Assembly: GCA_023014365.1 (NCBI GenBank)
Contig: JAEBUN010000053.1
Span: forward strand, 62,001-126,000
DNA length: 64,000 nucleotides
Source of the DNA: Lepiota brunneoincarnata
Lineage: Eukaryota > Basidiomycota > Agaricomycetes > Agaricales > Agaricaceae
Reading direction: 5' to 3'
Position numbers and translations under genes: made by a program. Shown here piece by piece: positions 35,475-45,613 of the stretch; the stretch's first letter is position 1, and every line of letters starts with the position of its first letter. The notes below the pieces were generated by a model that searched no databases, was not told the origin of the DNA, and saw nothing but the letters and a program-made list of their open reading frames with translations.

Positions 35475-35718
35475 TATGTAGGCCTAACAAATTGTATTTA
35501 TTAGTAGTTGCAGGTGTCATCAATATGAGCTCCCAAACCCATAGCATAGGAGCTTGACCCCAAATGTGTGAACAATTTTGATCAAGTCCACTAACGACAA
35601 CTCCGCCGATAAGTATGCTGCCCTTTAAGGACAGTATGGAGACATGCCATCAAATATATGTATCTACAAGATGGATGAAAGGGAGTCTAGTGTTGAAATC
35701 ATCCCAAGAAGGTGTACG

Positions 35719-35936
35719 TATGTCATTGACAAAACTGTTCCAATGACTTAAAATGATTACAAAATTCATAATTGCCTAATTTGGAAGTATTACATGACGC
35801 AACTTTGCAGAGTCAGATATGACATATTTGGCTATGTTTATAAATATATTCACAAATATGGCTATTTTATTTACTGAGCTATTACTACTTTAAGTCAAAA
35901 GTACAAAACATTGGAACGGTTTTGTGGGTCACTGTA
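35719..35936. mobile_element. Probable mariner-like miniature element, decayed
   Basis: Inverted ends share AAAACYGTTCCAATG (left about 35731-35745; right about 35909-35925 inverted) and a further GACTTAAA-RT-GATTAC/AGTAAT block. TA dinucleotides lie at both outer edges. The size is about 215 bases and there is no coding content. Confidence 0.4.
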
Positions 35937-36168
35937 TAGCAATGATGGCATATATTTGAGGGGAGATAATGGCGGGGGTAAGGGAGGTAAACAGACAGTG
36001 TAACTACTTGAGAACAACAGGTATATAAGTGTAACTACAATGAGGCTACCATGAGGCAGTCAGCTACTCCAGTGGTCAGCATTCCGTCAGTTTGCCGGAA
36101 TCACCAATTCCAACATCTAGTTAGGGGGTGGCTACAAGAAAGGAAAAAAGTACTTGGTCTACAGAATG
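35937..36168. other. Unassigned stretch
   Basis: About 230 bases with nothing recognised. Confidence 0.3.
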
Positions 36169-36554
36169 TGTTACCTGGGTTAGGGGTTTGCTCTTGAGTA
36201 GCATGGGGTTTGACACAGGATGTCTATACAGACGTGGTCCTGTCCTACTAAGTGTGACTTGGAGACAATGGAGCACTATAGTCCAGCTGGTTTAAGGGCA
36301 AAGAGGTATAGGAGGCAAGAACTGTATAACACTAAGATAAGTATACAAGGTATTGTACTGTATCCTTATATACTTCTAAGTGTGGCTGTGCTCCTACTAT
36401 AATAGTTTGGACCAGAGTAACTATGAGTCAGAGATAAGAAAACATGAGGTGTAAACTAAGAATAGTCCTTCTGATGTACACTACTGATGGTTTCATAGTG
36501 ACATGGGAATGTGAACTAAAAGTAACCGTCCTTCTGATATGGCTTCTGATAACA
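36169..36554 (-). repeat. Candidate 3' LTR of gypsy element B
   Basis: Read on the minus strand it would start TGTTATCAG and end GGTAACA. It also has a GTATATAAGG-type TATA box like that in the LTR of element A. There is no second copy in the window because the 5' end of element B is missing, so the borders are a guess. Confidence 0.35.
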
Positions 36555-36591
36555 TTAGGTCCGTTTCTAGAGTTGTTTTCCATACAACTCG

Positions 36592-37368
36592 TTAGTTTCC
36601 TTCTTCTGGGTACTCGGCTAGGTAGTTTGGTTTGTAGTAATCGATCTGTGGTTGGTCGGTGGAGTCTGGTCTGGGGGGAATGATGGGAGAGAAGGTGGGA
36701 GTGGGAGTTCTGTGAAGATCGAGTATGGTGGCGGTTTCTGGGGATGGGGGTTGTCCTGGGTAAAAGATGTCATATAGAAGGCGTCTGAAATGGGGACTTT
36801 CAATCCTTTCTTCTGGTGGGGTGATTGGGTTTTCTTCAGAAGGAACTGCATGGTTCTCCTGTAATGTTTGATTTGGCCACATCGTTGTAGCATTTCTCGT
36901 AGTAATCGTCATGGGTGAGGTCGATGTATCGATGATGAGTTGTGGGAGTGGTCGAGGGATGGGTTGTAGGATTTCTGGAGTAGGGGGCGTGTTGAGTCTT
37001 TTGACTTGGGCATTTGGTCTGTTTATGGCATGGTTGGAAGACGGCGCAGTGGGGGCATCTATATTTGATGCAGTCGTCTGAGTAATGCCCTGGGGCATAT
37101 TGCTTGCATCCAAGGCAGGCAAATTGGGGGCAATCCATGGCCCAGTGTCCTGTGTGTCTGCATTGGATGCAGACTGATCTGTTGGTAGTTCGGGGGTTGG
37201 TTCATGAGTGAATGGGGTTGGGGGAGTTCCAAATCGGGACATTGTTATTGGCGACGGTGTGGGTGGTGTCCTTGGTGGGGGTGAGAAGTCTGAAGGGATT
37301 TCTGATACTGGTGGGCTTTCTTCCCTTGTTGGGGACGGCGGTGATGATAGCGGCAGTGGTCATCGTGG
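36592..37368 (-). pseudogene. Gypsy B extra 3' region, distal part (zinc-knuckle frame and overlapping Pro/Thr-rich frame)
   Basis: This is separated from its proximal part (45614-46210) by element A. One minus frame (37138-36836) contains CPQFACLGCKQYAPGHYSDD and CPHCAVFQPCHKQTKC, two Cys/His knuckles. An overlapping frame (37242-36592, MSRFGTPPTPFTHEPTPELP...) is Pro/Thr-rich. Across the A insertion the Pro-rich frame joins the frame at 45.6 kb with a single stop next to the junction. Element A has the same arrangement downstream of its chromodomain. Function is unknown. Confidence 0.6.
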
Positions 37369-38066
37369 TGTTATGATCCGTGCTCCTTCTGTATCCGAGG
37401 ATAACTGGAGACGGCCTTCAATCACTCTACAAGGTGTCCGAGACGGTTGGCCTTATAGAGCTTAGTGGATCGCGCTCAATGAGATAACGAGGGAAGACGC
37501 CAAGTTAAGGCAGAGAGGTAAACGACCGCTGTTAACAAGATTAAAGCTTAGGGCTTTAATCTCTACTTGTACAGGCCTTATATACCTATGAGGTGCTATA
37601 TACTCGTTATAGGTTACTTAGCTGTTCTACTGGTCGTGCGCAGTCCTGACCATGATGCACATCCTAGCTGATGGCATCCTAGTGTTATTTATATTACAAT
37701 GAGTCAGTACTCTTGCTACTGCTGTGCGATGTTCCATCGCTTTCCTCTGACTCATAATCTTCTTCTCCCGATTGTATCTCCATGGAGTCCTCTCCGTTCT
37801 CGCTCTCCATTCTCTCAGTGCTTCCATCCGTATCGGAGGTTGGGTCGGTTGATCCATGGTTATCTTCCTCGTCCTCAGGGTATTCCAATATATCCTCCAA
37901 GGTTATCTCCATTCCTGCTTCTCTCGCCAGGTCCTGCATGGCAGTGTAATATTCCCCTTCCTCGTCTTCGTATTCTTGTGCCCGTAATTGGTCTGTAGTC
38001 TCCTGTACCCATCTTGTAAAGTCGAACAATAGTTCTTGTTCCTCCCGGTCTGGACTGTTCATAACA
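37369..38066 (-). repeat. Gypsy A 3' LTR
   Basis: 698 bases with TGTTAT...ATAACA ends. On the minus strand it also encodes the last ~120 codons of an acidic frame that enters from the internal region and ends at 37694. Confidence 0.95.
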
Positions 38067-39265
38067 TTATCCCCTTCGTAAGGTCTGATGTCCTCATCAG
38101 ACATATCCTCAGTATAATCCGACAGGCTCTCCTGTAATGTTTGATTCGGCGATGGGGTCCCAGTCGAAGTATGGGTCGGGTTCTGGGGAGTCGCTTCGGT
38201 AGCTTGGTGGTCTGGGGATGGCGGGTCTTGGGTGAGGTCGATGACGATGGGTTCTTTGGAGTGAATGGTGGCGGGTGCACTGAAGGATCGATTCAGGAAG
38301 TCGGTGGCTTCCGCTAGCAGATGTGGTGGTGGCGTTGGTGGTCGGAATGACGACGGGGGCATTTTGAATTCGGGTGCGGAGGGGTCTGGCTGAAGCGGGG
38401 CGCTGCTCGGTGCTTGCAACAATGTGTCGAATATTGTTGTTTGTGGTTTTGCGTGTGAGGGATCGAGCTCTGCTTGGTATTCCTCGTGGGCGGCAATACA
38501 GGCCAGGTACCATACTTGCGGGTTGATGCTGGTAAGGGTTTCTCTCGCAGTGCTTCTCGTAATGGCCTGGGGCAATCTTTCGACAATATCGACATTGGTA
38601 GCGCGGGCATCCTGCTTTGATATGGCCGAATCGACGGCAGCAATTGCAGCAAGTTCGGGTGGTGGATAAGTGAGTGGTGGTAGTCCCGATGGGGGCGTCA
38701 TTAGAAGCAGATATAGCTTGTACAACACTTGATGGTTGGTTACTCGTATCCACCATGGGAGGGTTGGGAGGTTGGGTGGTGGTCCCGATAGGTAAGATAG
38801 GGCGGTCCTGACTTCTGCTTCCATTGCTCGGGCTTGGGATCGGACTCTCGAACGGGAATTCGGTGAGAGCGGTTGATAACATGGCAGAAATGGTATTGCG
38901 GTCCTGTTCCTCTGTTGCGCTAGAAAGAATAGTGGCGCATAGTTTTTCAAATTCTGTTGCTCGGTCGTGGACGAGGCGCTTGTGATACAGAAGAGCAGTA
39001 AATGTCTTCCAGCAGGTGTCGACCAGGGGTACCATCGCTGGACTGCGTTTAAGACGGGTTCCGGTAATATGAAAGGGAACTTCGTGTAAAAGGATGGATC
39101 GTATCTCGGGTTGGTTGGAGGGAAGGAAGGTATGCCGGATGATATAAGGACTGTTGGTCCTGTCTGGTTGGTTGTCAGCGGTATCGGTGGCAGGGTTAGG
39201 TTGGCTATTTCCTTCGACGCGGTTCGCCAGGGATATGATTCTTTCCCGGATGAGAAGGCGTCCAT
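37694..39265 (-). CDS. Gypsy A downstream frame 2: Pro-rich protein with acidic tail reading into the LTR
   Basis: An open frame of about 520 codons; the first codon shown is an ATG (MDAFSSGKESYPW). The first 380 residues are Pro/Ser/Thr/Ala-rich; the end, encoded inside the 3' LTR, is strongly acidic (QELLFDFTRWVQETTDQLRA, then Glu/Asp/Ser-rich to SSSKSTDSL). From 38109 to 39265 it overlaps the zinc-knuckle frame in another phase. No domain is recognised. The strand is C- and A-rich, which lowers the chance of stop codons, so openness alone is weak evidence that both frames are used. The similar arrangement in element B is better evidence. Confidence 0.45.
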   Translation of the reverse strand: MDAFSSGKESYPWRTASKEIANLTLPPIPLTTNQTGPTVLISSGIPSFPPTNPRYDPSFYTKFPFILPEPVLNAVQRWYPWSTPAGRHLLLFCITSASSTTEQQNLKNYAPLFFLAQQRNRTAIPFLPCYQPLSPNSRSRVRSQARAMEAEVRTALSYLSGPPPNLPTLPWWIRVTNHQVLYKLYLLLMTPPSGLPPLTYPPPELAAIAAVDSAISKQDARATNVDIVERLPQAITRSTARETLTSINPQVWYLACIAAHEEYQAELDPSHAKPQTTIFDTLLQAPSSAPLQPDPSAPEFKMPPSSFRPPTPPPHLLAEATDFLNRSFSAPATIHSKEPIVIDLTQDPPSPDHQATEATPQNPTHTSTGTPSPNQTLQESLSDYTEDMSDEDIRPYEGDNVMNSPDREEQELLFDFTRWVQETTDQLRAQEYEDEEGEYYTAMQDLAREAGMEITLEDILEYPEDEEDNHGSTDPTSDTDGSTERMESENGEDSMEIQSGEEDYESEESDGTSHSSSKSTDSL

Positions 39266-39323
39266 CGTTGTCTGGCTCTGGGAGGTCTGGAGTGGTTGCT
39301 CGAGTGTTGGGTGGTTGGGTCAT
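38109..39323 (-). CDS. Gypsy A downstream frame 1: double zinc-knuckle protein
   Basis: ATG at 39323 (MTQPPNTRATTPDLPEPDND) overlaps the 3' end of pol. The 404-codon product has CCNCCRRFGHIKAGCP and CRYCRKIAPGHYEKHC, two CxxC-H-C knuckles near residues 220-260, with Ser/Thr/Pro-rich flanks. It ends SNITGEPVGLY. Element B encodes a comparable double-knuckle segment ending SNITGEP. A nucleic-acid-binding accessory protein is a reasonable inference, but no named family was recognised. Confidence 0.5.
   Translation of the reverse strand: MTQPPNTRATTPDLPEPDNDGRLLIRERIISLANRVEGNSQPNPATDTADNQPDRTNSPYIIRHTFLPSNQPEIRSILLHEVPFHITGTRLKRSPAMVPLVDTCWKTFTALLYHKRLVHDRATEFEKLCATILSSATEEQDRNTISAMLSTALTEFPFESPIPSPSNGSRSQDRPILPIGTTTQPPNPPMVDTSNQPSSVVQAISASNDAPIGTTTTHLSTTRTCCNCCRRFGHIKAGCPRYQCRYCRKIAPGHYEKHCERNPYQHQPASMVPGLYCRPRGIPSRARSLTRKTTNNNIRHIVASTEQRPASARPLRTRIQNAPVVIPTTNATTTSASGSHRLPESILQCTRHHSLQRTHRHRPHPRPAIPRPPSYRSDSPEPDPYFDWDPIAESNITGEPVGLY
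38128..38150 (-). promoter_or_regulatory. 23-base block shared with element B
   Basis: On the minus strand it reads GCC(G/A)AATCAAACATTACAGG..., matching 36855-36877 of element B with one difference, although the surrounding sequence is diverged. ATTACAG preceded by TCAAAC looks like a 3' splice site with a branch point. Confidence 0.45.
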
Positions 39324-42300
39324 TGGTGGGGTTGTCTAGTTTGTGGGCCCTTTTATATTCTTCAATGACTTCCTTGGCGTTCTCCAGGTTTGCTTCTGGC
39401 TCCCAGGAATCCTCAGTGGGAAGGTATCCTTTCCATCTGACTAGGAATTGATACTTGTTCCGGAATTTTCTGTGGCGCAGTATTGACTTGACCTCGTATT
39501 CTTCTTCTCCATTTACAAGGTCGGGTGGTGGGGCTGTGTTGTATTCCCCATGTGTGTCGTTCTCTTCTGCAGGCATTAGGAGGCTCGCATGAAACTTGTT
39601 GTGGATCTTCCATTTGATGGGTAATTTTAGTTCATAGGTTACAGGTCCGAGTTTTCTTGTTATGGTGAAGGGACCTTCTCGGCGTTGGGCCAGTTTCTTT
39701 GAGGCGTACTGAATTGGGAGGTTGCGGTTGTCGAGCCAAACCTTCTGTCCAACTTTTAGATTGATATCTGGCCGGTTATATCTTGCAGCCATTTTTAGTC
39801 TGGCTTGTTCATGCGCAGCTTGGGCTTCTTGGCGTATCTTGGCGAGGTATTTAAACTTCTCTCCTATTGCTGGAATGTTCGTTGGCTCCTCGGAGGTCGG
39901 AAATCCTTTGGGGCTTGATCCATAGAGGAGTTCAAATGGGGTATGTTGGTGTTTCGGCATGTGTTTTCGAGTTGTGGACATATTCCAGGAGTGGGAGTGC
40001 CTTTACCCATTTGTTCGGGTTCGATGAGCAATAGATGCCAAGGTAGAGTTCTATTTCTTGATTGAATCGCTCTGTTTGTCCGTCTGTCTGGGGGTGGTAG
40101 GCGGTAGAGAGTGCTTGTTCGATTCCGAGTTGTTTGTAGAATTCTTTCATGGATTTGGCAGCGAATCTGGGGTCGCGATCACTGAGAACTTTCTCGGGAA
40201 GGCCAAATCTAGAGAATAGCCGTTTGATAAGAATTTCGGCGATCTTGTCCGCGTTGGCGGTTTTTGCAGTAGGTTCTAGAATTATCCCCTTCGTAAGCTG
40301 GTCGACCATGACCAGTATAGAATCATGGGGTCCATCCGGGGGTAGGTCTGTGATAAGATCCATCGAGACGTTCGAGAATGGACAGGTAGAACGGGGTCCA
40401 GGGATAGGTTGAAGCGGTGGTTTTAGGGGGTGGCGATTGATCTTGTATTGTTGGCAAGCACCACATCCTTTGACGTAGTTTTTGACAAATGATCGCATCC
40501 CGGGCCAGTAGGCGTATTCCTGGAGTTTTCTAGTTGTTTCTGCGATTCCAGGGTGTCCTGCGGTGGGTGAGTCGTGTACTCTTTGCAGTAAGCGGCGTCT
40601 GAGGTGTAAATCCTGTGGTATAAATAGTTTTCCTTGAACACGTGGGTGTCCTGAGTCATCTTCTTGGGCGATGTCGGTCTGTTTCTTTTTCTTCCACAGC
40701 TCTTTTATTTCCTGTTTAGTATTTTCGTCGATAATATGGATATGCTGTGGCTGTTCTGGGGTGAAGAATTTGTCAGGGAGTGCAACGACCTGTTTGTTGT
40801 CTCTTGTCTTGGGTTCATGATCGGGTCGTCTGGAAAGGGCATCTGCTGGTCCATTTTTCTTTCCAGGGATATGTCGGATTTCGATGTCAAATCGTTGCAT
40901 GTAGGCAATCCATCGGGCTTGTCTTCTGCTGAGGTCTTCAGGTTTTCTCCAGCGGCGAAGGTTGTCGTGATCTGACCATACGATGGTCTTGTGTGATGAT
41001 CCTTCTATGTGGTGACGCCATTCTTTGAGTGCTCGGATAATGGCGAAGAGTTCCTGTTCGGAGCAATGATAGTTGCGTTCGGCTGGTGAGAATCCTTTCG
41101 AGAAGTATGCGACTGGGTGTTTAACTCCATTGTTGTCGCGTTGAAGTAGGACTGCTCCTGATGCAAATAGTGATGCGTCGCATTCGATTTCGAAGGGTTT
41201 GTCTCGGTCGGGGACCATTAATACCGGTTCGCTTTGGAATTTTCTCTTGAGAGTATCGAAGGCGTTCTGGCATTCTTCTGTCCATTCGAATTTCTTGGTT
41301 TTGGACATTAGGGCATTGAGAGGTTTTGCCCATGTGGCGTATTGGTGTATGAATTTTCGATAGAAGTTGCAAAATCCTATGAATTTTCGTACGTCGCGCG
41401 GGGTAGTTGGTGTTGGCCATTCAGCGATGCCTTTGAGCTTTGCTGGGTCCATCGAAACTGAGTCGGGAGTGATAATAACTCCTAGATATTCGAGTCGTTG
41501 TCGTTCGAATTCGCATTTCTCGGTTTTGAGGTATAGATCATTGTCCTTGAGTATCTTGAGTACTTCTCTTGTGAGGCGTCGAAGTTCTTGTTTTGTTTTT
41601 GCGTGAATGAGGATGTCGTCCATGTAAACGATTACTCCTCCATTGTCGATGAGTTTTCGGAATAATGAGTCCATCATGGTTTGGAATGTTGCTGGGGAGT
41701 TACACATTCCAAAGAACATAACCGTGGGTTCGAATAATCCTCGGGGTGTCCTGAAGGCTCCTTTCCATTCATCTCCTTTGCGTATGCGGATGTTGTTGTA
41801 TCCTGCTCGTACGTCGAGTTTGGTAAAGTATTTTGATCCTCGGAGTTTGTCGAGAATATGAGAGATGAGGGGGAGGTTGTACGCATTTTTGACGGTATGC
41901 TCGTTGAGGTACCTGTAGTCTTGACAGGGGCGTAGTTTTCCGTCTTTCTTTCCTACGAAGAAGAAAGGTGATGCCATTGGCGATTCGGATGGTCGAATGT
42001 ATCCCTTTTGAAGGTTTTCTTCTAGGAACGTGTCGAGTTCCTTTTCTTCATTGAGGGAGAGTCGGTAAGGACTTCATGGCAATTGGTTTGAATGATTCCT
42101 TGAGTTCAATTTTGTGATCCCATGGTCGTTGTGGGGGGAATCGTTCGGCTTGTTTCTTGCTAAATACTGGGAGGTATTCGTGGAATTCCGTGGGTACGAC
42201 TTTTCTTGGGTCGTCGTTTTTCTTTTCTCCGTGTTGTACGGCGAGGAATTGTGATGCGGAGGCTTTGAAGTTGATTTCTTCGAAGCTTGTGGGCTCTAGT

Positions 42301-42840
42301 GTGGAGATGTGGTTGAGTTGGTCGTTGTAGATCCAATCGGGTTCCATGGATTGGATGAGTTCTCGGAATATAGTGTTGTCCCAACGTTCGTTTCTCCAGC
42401 GTAGTTGTTTGGCATCCCAGTCGATGTCTGGGTTGTGTTCTGCAAGCCAAGGGAATCCAAGGATGAGTCTTGGGCTTCCGAGGGAGACTACTTTTGGTTT
42501 GATCTCCATATTCTTCCCGTTAACCGTTAGGTTGAGGGTCGTGTAGTGGGTGGCTGTTCCATTTTCGTTAACAGATCCATCGGCATTTCGTACTTCGATG
42601 GGTCGATCGAGGGGTGTTGTTTTGAATGAATGTTGTTTGACCATTCCGGGGTCAATGAAGTTTCCTGCTGCTCCTGAGTCGAGTAGGGCGAGTAGTTCCA
42701 CGCTTTCGGGTCCTTCCTTAGTGAACTTGTGTTTTCGGATTCGACAGGGTAGATGTATTACGCGTGCTGACGATTCCTGTAACTTTACAACATTAATATC
42801 ATTTTGTGAATAGGAAAGGGAAGGAGGTCTTTGTGGAGGG
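39205..42840 (-). pseudogene. Gypsy A pol, broken by two frameshifts
   Basis: Protease: LLALLDSGAAGNFID (42.7 kb). Reverse transcriptase: LRPCQDYRYLNEHTVKNAYN, KLDVRAGYNNIRI and YMDDIL. RNase H: IECDASLFASGAVLL. Integrase zinc region H-H-C-C to CGACQQYKI, catalytic block MDLITDLPPDG...SDRDPRFAAKSM...YHPQTDGQTERFNQ, GPY-type region and a C-terminal chromodomain YEVKSILRHRKFRNKYQFLV-RWKGYLPTEDSWEPE. The frame breaks near 42,058-42,066, between protease and RT, and again near 39,945-39,960, in the integrase. Each looks like one extra base. The chromodomain places it in the chromoviruses, whose integrase tail directs insertion to marked heterochromatin. Confidence 0.92.
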
Positions 42841-42862
42841 CTAGACGTGGTGGCTAGTCTCC

Positions 42863-44725
42863 TTAGGCAAAATCCTTAACCAGAGGGGCATCTGGGTGGT
42901 TGGATTCATTTGCAAAATGTTCGTAGATGTCCTCGACTTCTTCGTCGGTTGCATCTTCTAGTATGTTGTATAGCGAGTTCTTTTTCCTGTAGCTTGCTTG
43001 TCTTCTTCTGGATATCGCATTTGACCGGTTTCTGGCATCCAAATTGCGGGGTAATTCGGATCGGCGATATATTGTCTTCTTGGTGGGGCATTCGCGGGCG
43101 AAGTGTCCAGTCTTGCGGCAGTTGAAGCATCTCTTTTCTTTGAGATCCTTTCTTTGGGCGTCCGTGAGGATTGCATTGAGGGCTTCGCGGGTGCGTTCTT
43201 GTACCAACTGGTGGAGTCTGTCTTCTTCGGTCTCCTCGTCTTCATCAGCTTCCTCGGCGAGTAGATCTGGCTCGTCCTCAAAGTCGAGGTTGTAGACTGC
43301 TTCGGCGAGTTGGTCAATATCCATTGCGTTAGGGTCTGTTGCTTGATAGGGCAGTGGGACACGGCGCGTAAAAGCATTTCTTTTCCCTTTAAATGGGCGA
43401 GTGCGCGAAGTCGTTGGAAACGAGGGAGTTCCTCGAGTTTGCATATAGTCGCGTTGAGTTTGTAGTATTTGATATGCTGTTCGAGCTTGCTTGAACCAGT
43501 CGCTGAGTTTGTTTCCTGGATTGAGGCTAATTGTCTTGATTGCGACGGGGCGATCCAGCCCGTTCTTGAAATAGTTGACCGCCGCCACTCCATCTCCAAG
43601 GTCGGCCTGATAGGCAAGTATCTGGAACTGGGATATGTAATCATCGATATATCGTCCATTCTGTTTGAGGTGGCGGATTCTGTCCATTGCATCGGCGGGG
43701 ACATTGTTTGGGGCGAAGGATGTATCGAGTCCTTCGAGAAATTTCTTCCATGTCGGAAGGGTCTGGCTTCCATCAAGTTCTTTGTTTGATTCCAAGAATG
43801 CTCCTCTCCATGTTGCGGCGGGGCCGGTGGACATGTATGAAAGGGCGAATTGTATCTTGGTCTTGTCATCGGAAAAGGCTCCTGGCTTTGCATCGATGTA
43901 TAGTTGTACTGCATCCTTCCAGAGGCGGAAGTAGTCGGTCTCTCCATTAAAGGTTGGGGGTGTGTTGATTTTTGCGGAGGAGGCCATATTGTTAATGTCA
44001 GAGGTTGTGGATTCCTCGTCGGAAGTGTGAATAGACCCGGTAGTGGGGCTAACTTCGGATGGTTCGGATTGTACAGGGGAACTGGATCGAGGTGGTGAGT
44101 GTACCGGTGATCCAAGTGGTGATGTGAGGGGTGAGAATGTTCTTGGGGGTTTCTGTTGCGAAGTGTTGTCGCTAGTTCTTGTACTTGTTGAGGGTTGAGG
44201 ACCGGAGGATGGGGTAGATGTTCTATGAATCGGCTCCCCGAGCTTTGAGCGGGTAGAGGTGGCAGTTCTTTCAGGTGGTGGTTGTTTAGGTAGGGATTGA
44301 AGAACTGATGCTGGGGGTGCTGGGTATCCTGGGTCTTCTGTTCGACGTTGAACTCTCTCGGTAGGTTGTGTAGGGTACGGTGCGGAACCAGAGGGTGAAC
44401 GAGTGAGGGGTATAGGTTTTGTTTTCTTTTTAGGGTCCGTGGTGGAGGGGGTGTGAAGTCAGGGTTCGGAGTCGGTTGTCGACCAGTCAGAACTGTTGGA
44501 TTCTTCGTAGTCGGTGGCAAGGGGGTCGTTTCGGTTTGTAGACAGGGTGAAGAGGGAAGAAGTCGAAGGTGAAGGTGAGGGTGAATAAACAACGCTTGCG
44601 GGTGCGTTATCCCAATCGACGCTTGAAGGTGCGGATGACCTGTATACAACGCTTACGGGTGCGTTATCCCAATCAACACTTAAAGGTGTGGATGACCTAT
44701 CAACGCTTTCGGTGCGTCTGACCAA
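42863..44725 (-). pseudogene. Gypsy A gag, with a long Ser/Pro-rich N-terminus and one TGA
   Basis: The conserved Gag (MASSAKINTPPTFNGETDYF onward) has the retrotransposon gag domain, an acidic stretch and a CCHC knuckle CFNCRKTGHFAREC. The same frame runs upstream through a Ser/Pro/Thr-rich region to ATG 44725 (MVRRTESVDRSSTPLSVDW), interrupted only by TGA at 44459-44461 (SEP*LHTP). The N-terminal part has a tandem repeat SSVDWDNAPxSVVYxS. A 563-codon frame in another phase over this region is taken as a by-product of C/A-rich composition. Confidence 0.75.
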
Positions 44726-44901
44726 GGGTGCAGAGGGTATGGTGGCCTGCTCTATGGGGGTGTATCACCGGACAGCGACAAGGCGTGTCGTCAGATACGG
44801 TTGGCACTCGGATAGCGATAAAGCGTATCGTCTGCCGGTGTGGAAGGGTAGCGACAAGGCGTACCGATACCACGGGGTGTACGATGGAGGTTGTCCAAAG
44901 G

Positions 44902-44913
44902 AAGCTTTAATCT
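44902..44913 (-). promoter_or_regulatory. Gypsy A candidate self-primer binding site
   Basis: Two bases inside the 5' LTR, the minus strand reads AGATTAAAGCTT. It is perfectly complementary to AAGCTTTAATCT, which lies in the LTR about 35 bases downstream of a TATATAAGG box (45123-45131), at 45085-45096. No match to the 3' end of a tRNA was recognised. The layout resembles the Tf1-type self-priming retrotransposons. Confidence 0.5.
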
Positions 44914-44915
44914 AA

Positions 44916-45613
44916 TGTTATGATCCGTGCTCCTTCTGTATCCGAGGATAACTGGAGACGGCCTTCAATCACTCTACAAGGTGTCCGAGACGGTTGGCCT
45001 TATAGAGCTTAGTGGATCGCGCTCAATGAGATAACGAGGGAAGACGCCAAGTTAAGGCAGAGAGGTAAACGACCGCTGTTAACAAGATTAAAGCTTAGGG
45101 CTTTAATCTCTACTTGTACAGGCCTTATATACCTATGAGGTGCTATATACTTGTTATAGGTTACTTGGCTGTTCTACTGGTCATGCGCAGTCCTGACCAT
45201 GATGCACATCCTAGCTGATGGCATCCTAGTGTTATTTATATTACAATGAGTCAGTACTCTTGCTACTGCTGTGCGATGTTCCATCTCTTTCCTCTGACTC
45301 ATAATCTTCTTCTCCCGATTGTATCTCCATGGAGTCCTCTCCGTTCTCGCTCTCCATTCTCTCAGTGCTTCCATCCGTATCGGAGGTTGGGTCGGTTGAT
45401 CCATGGTTATCTTCCTTGTCCTCGGGGTATTCCAATATATCCTCCAAGGTTATCTCCATTCCTGCTTCTCTTGCCAGGTCCTGCATGGCGGTGTAATATT
45501 CCCCTTCCTCGTCTTCGTATTCTTGTGCCCGTAATTGGTCTGTAGTCTCCTGTACCCATCTTGTAAAGTCGAACAATAGTTCTTGTTCCTCCCGGTCTGG
45601 ACTGTTCATAACA
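44916..45613 (-). repeat. Gypsy A 5' LTR
   Basis: 698-base copy of 37369-38066, with a TATATAAGG box at 45123-45131 (minus) and a perfect 12-base hairpin AGATTAAAGC/GCTTTAATCT just downstream. Confidence 0.95.

Larger units (their letters stand above)
37369..45613 (-). mobile_element. Gypsy/Ty3 chromovirus, element A (8,245 bp)
   Basis: Two 698-base LTRs (37369-38066 and 44916-45613) flank gag, pol with a chromodomain, and extra 3' frames, all on the minus strand. CGTGG at 37364-37368 is repeated at 45614-45618. The LTRs differ at about eight places, mostly transitions. The copy carries a stop in gag and two frameshifts in pol, so it is not autonomous as written. It is inserted in element B. 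Confidence 0.95.

Noticed and set aside
37369..38066. Possibility that the repeated 698-base block is a duplicated host gene for an acidic protein.
   Set aside because: The two copies have equal length, TG...CA ends, a perfect 5-bp target duplication and a retrotransposon between them, so they are LTRs.
42958..44649. A 563-codon frame overlapping gypsy A gag in another phase.
   Set aside because: The strand is C/A-rich so stops are rare; the product is His/Pro/Thr-rich without domains, and the Gag frame has the CCHC knuckle. No matching frame in element B could be checked because its gag is missing.
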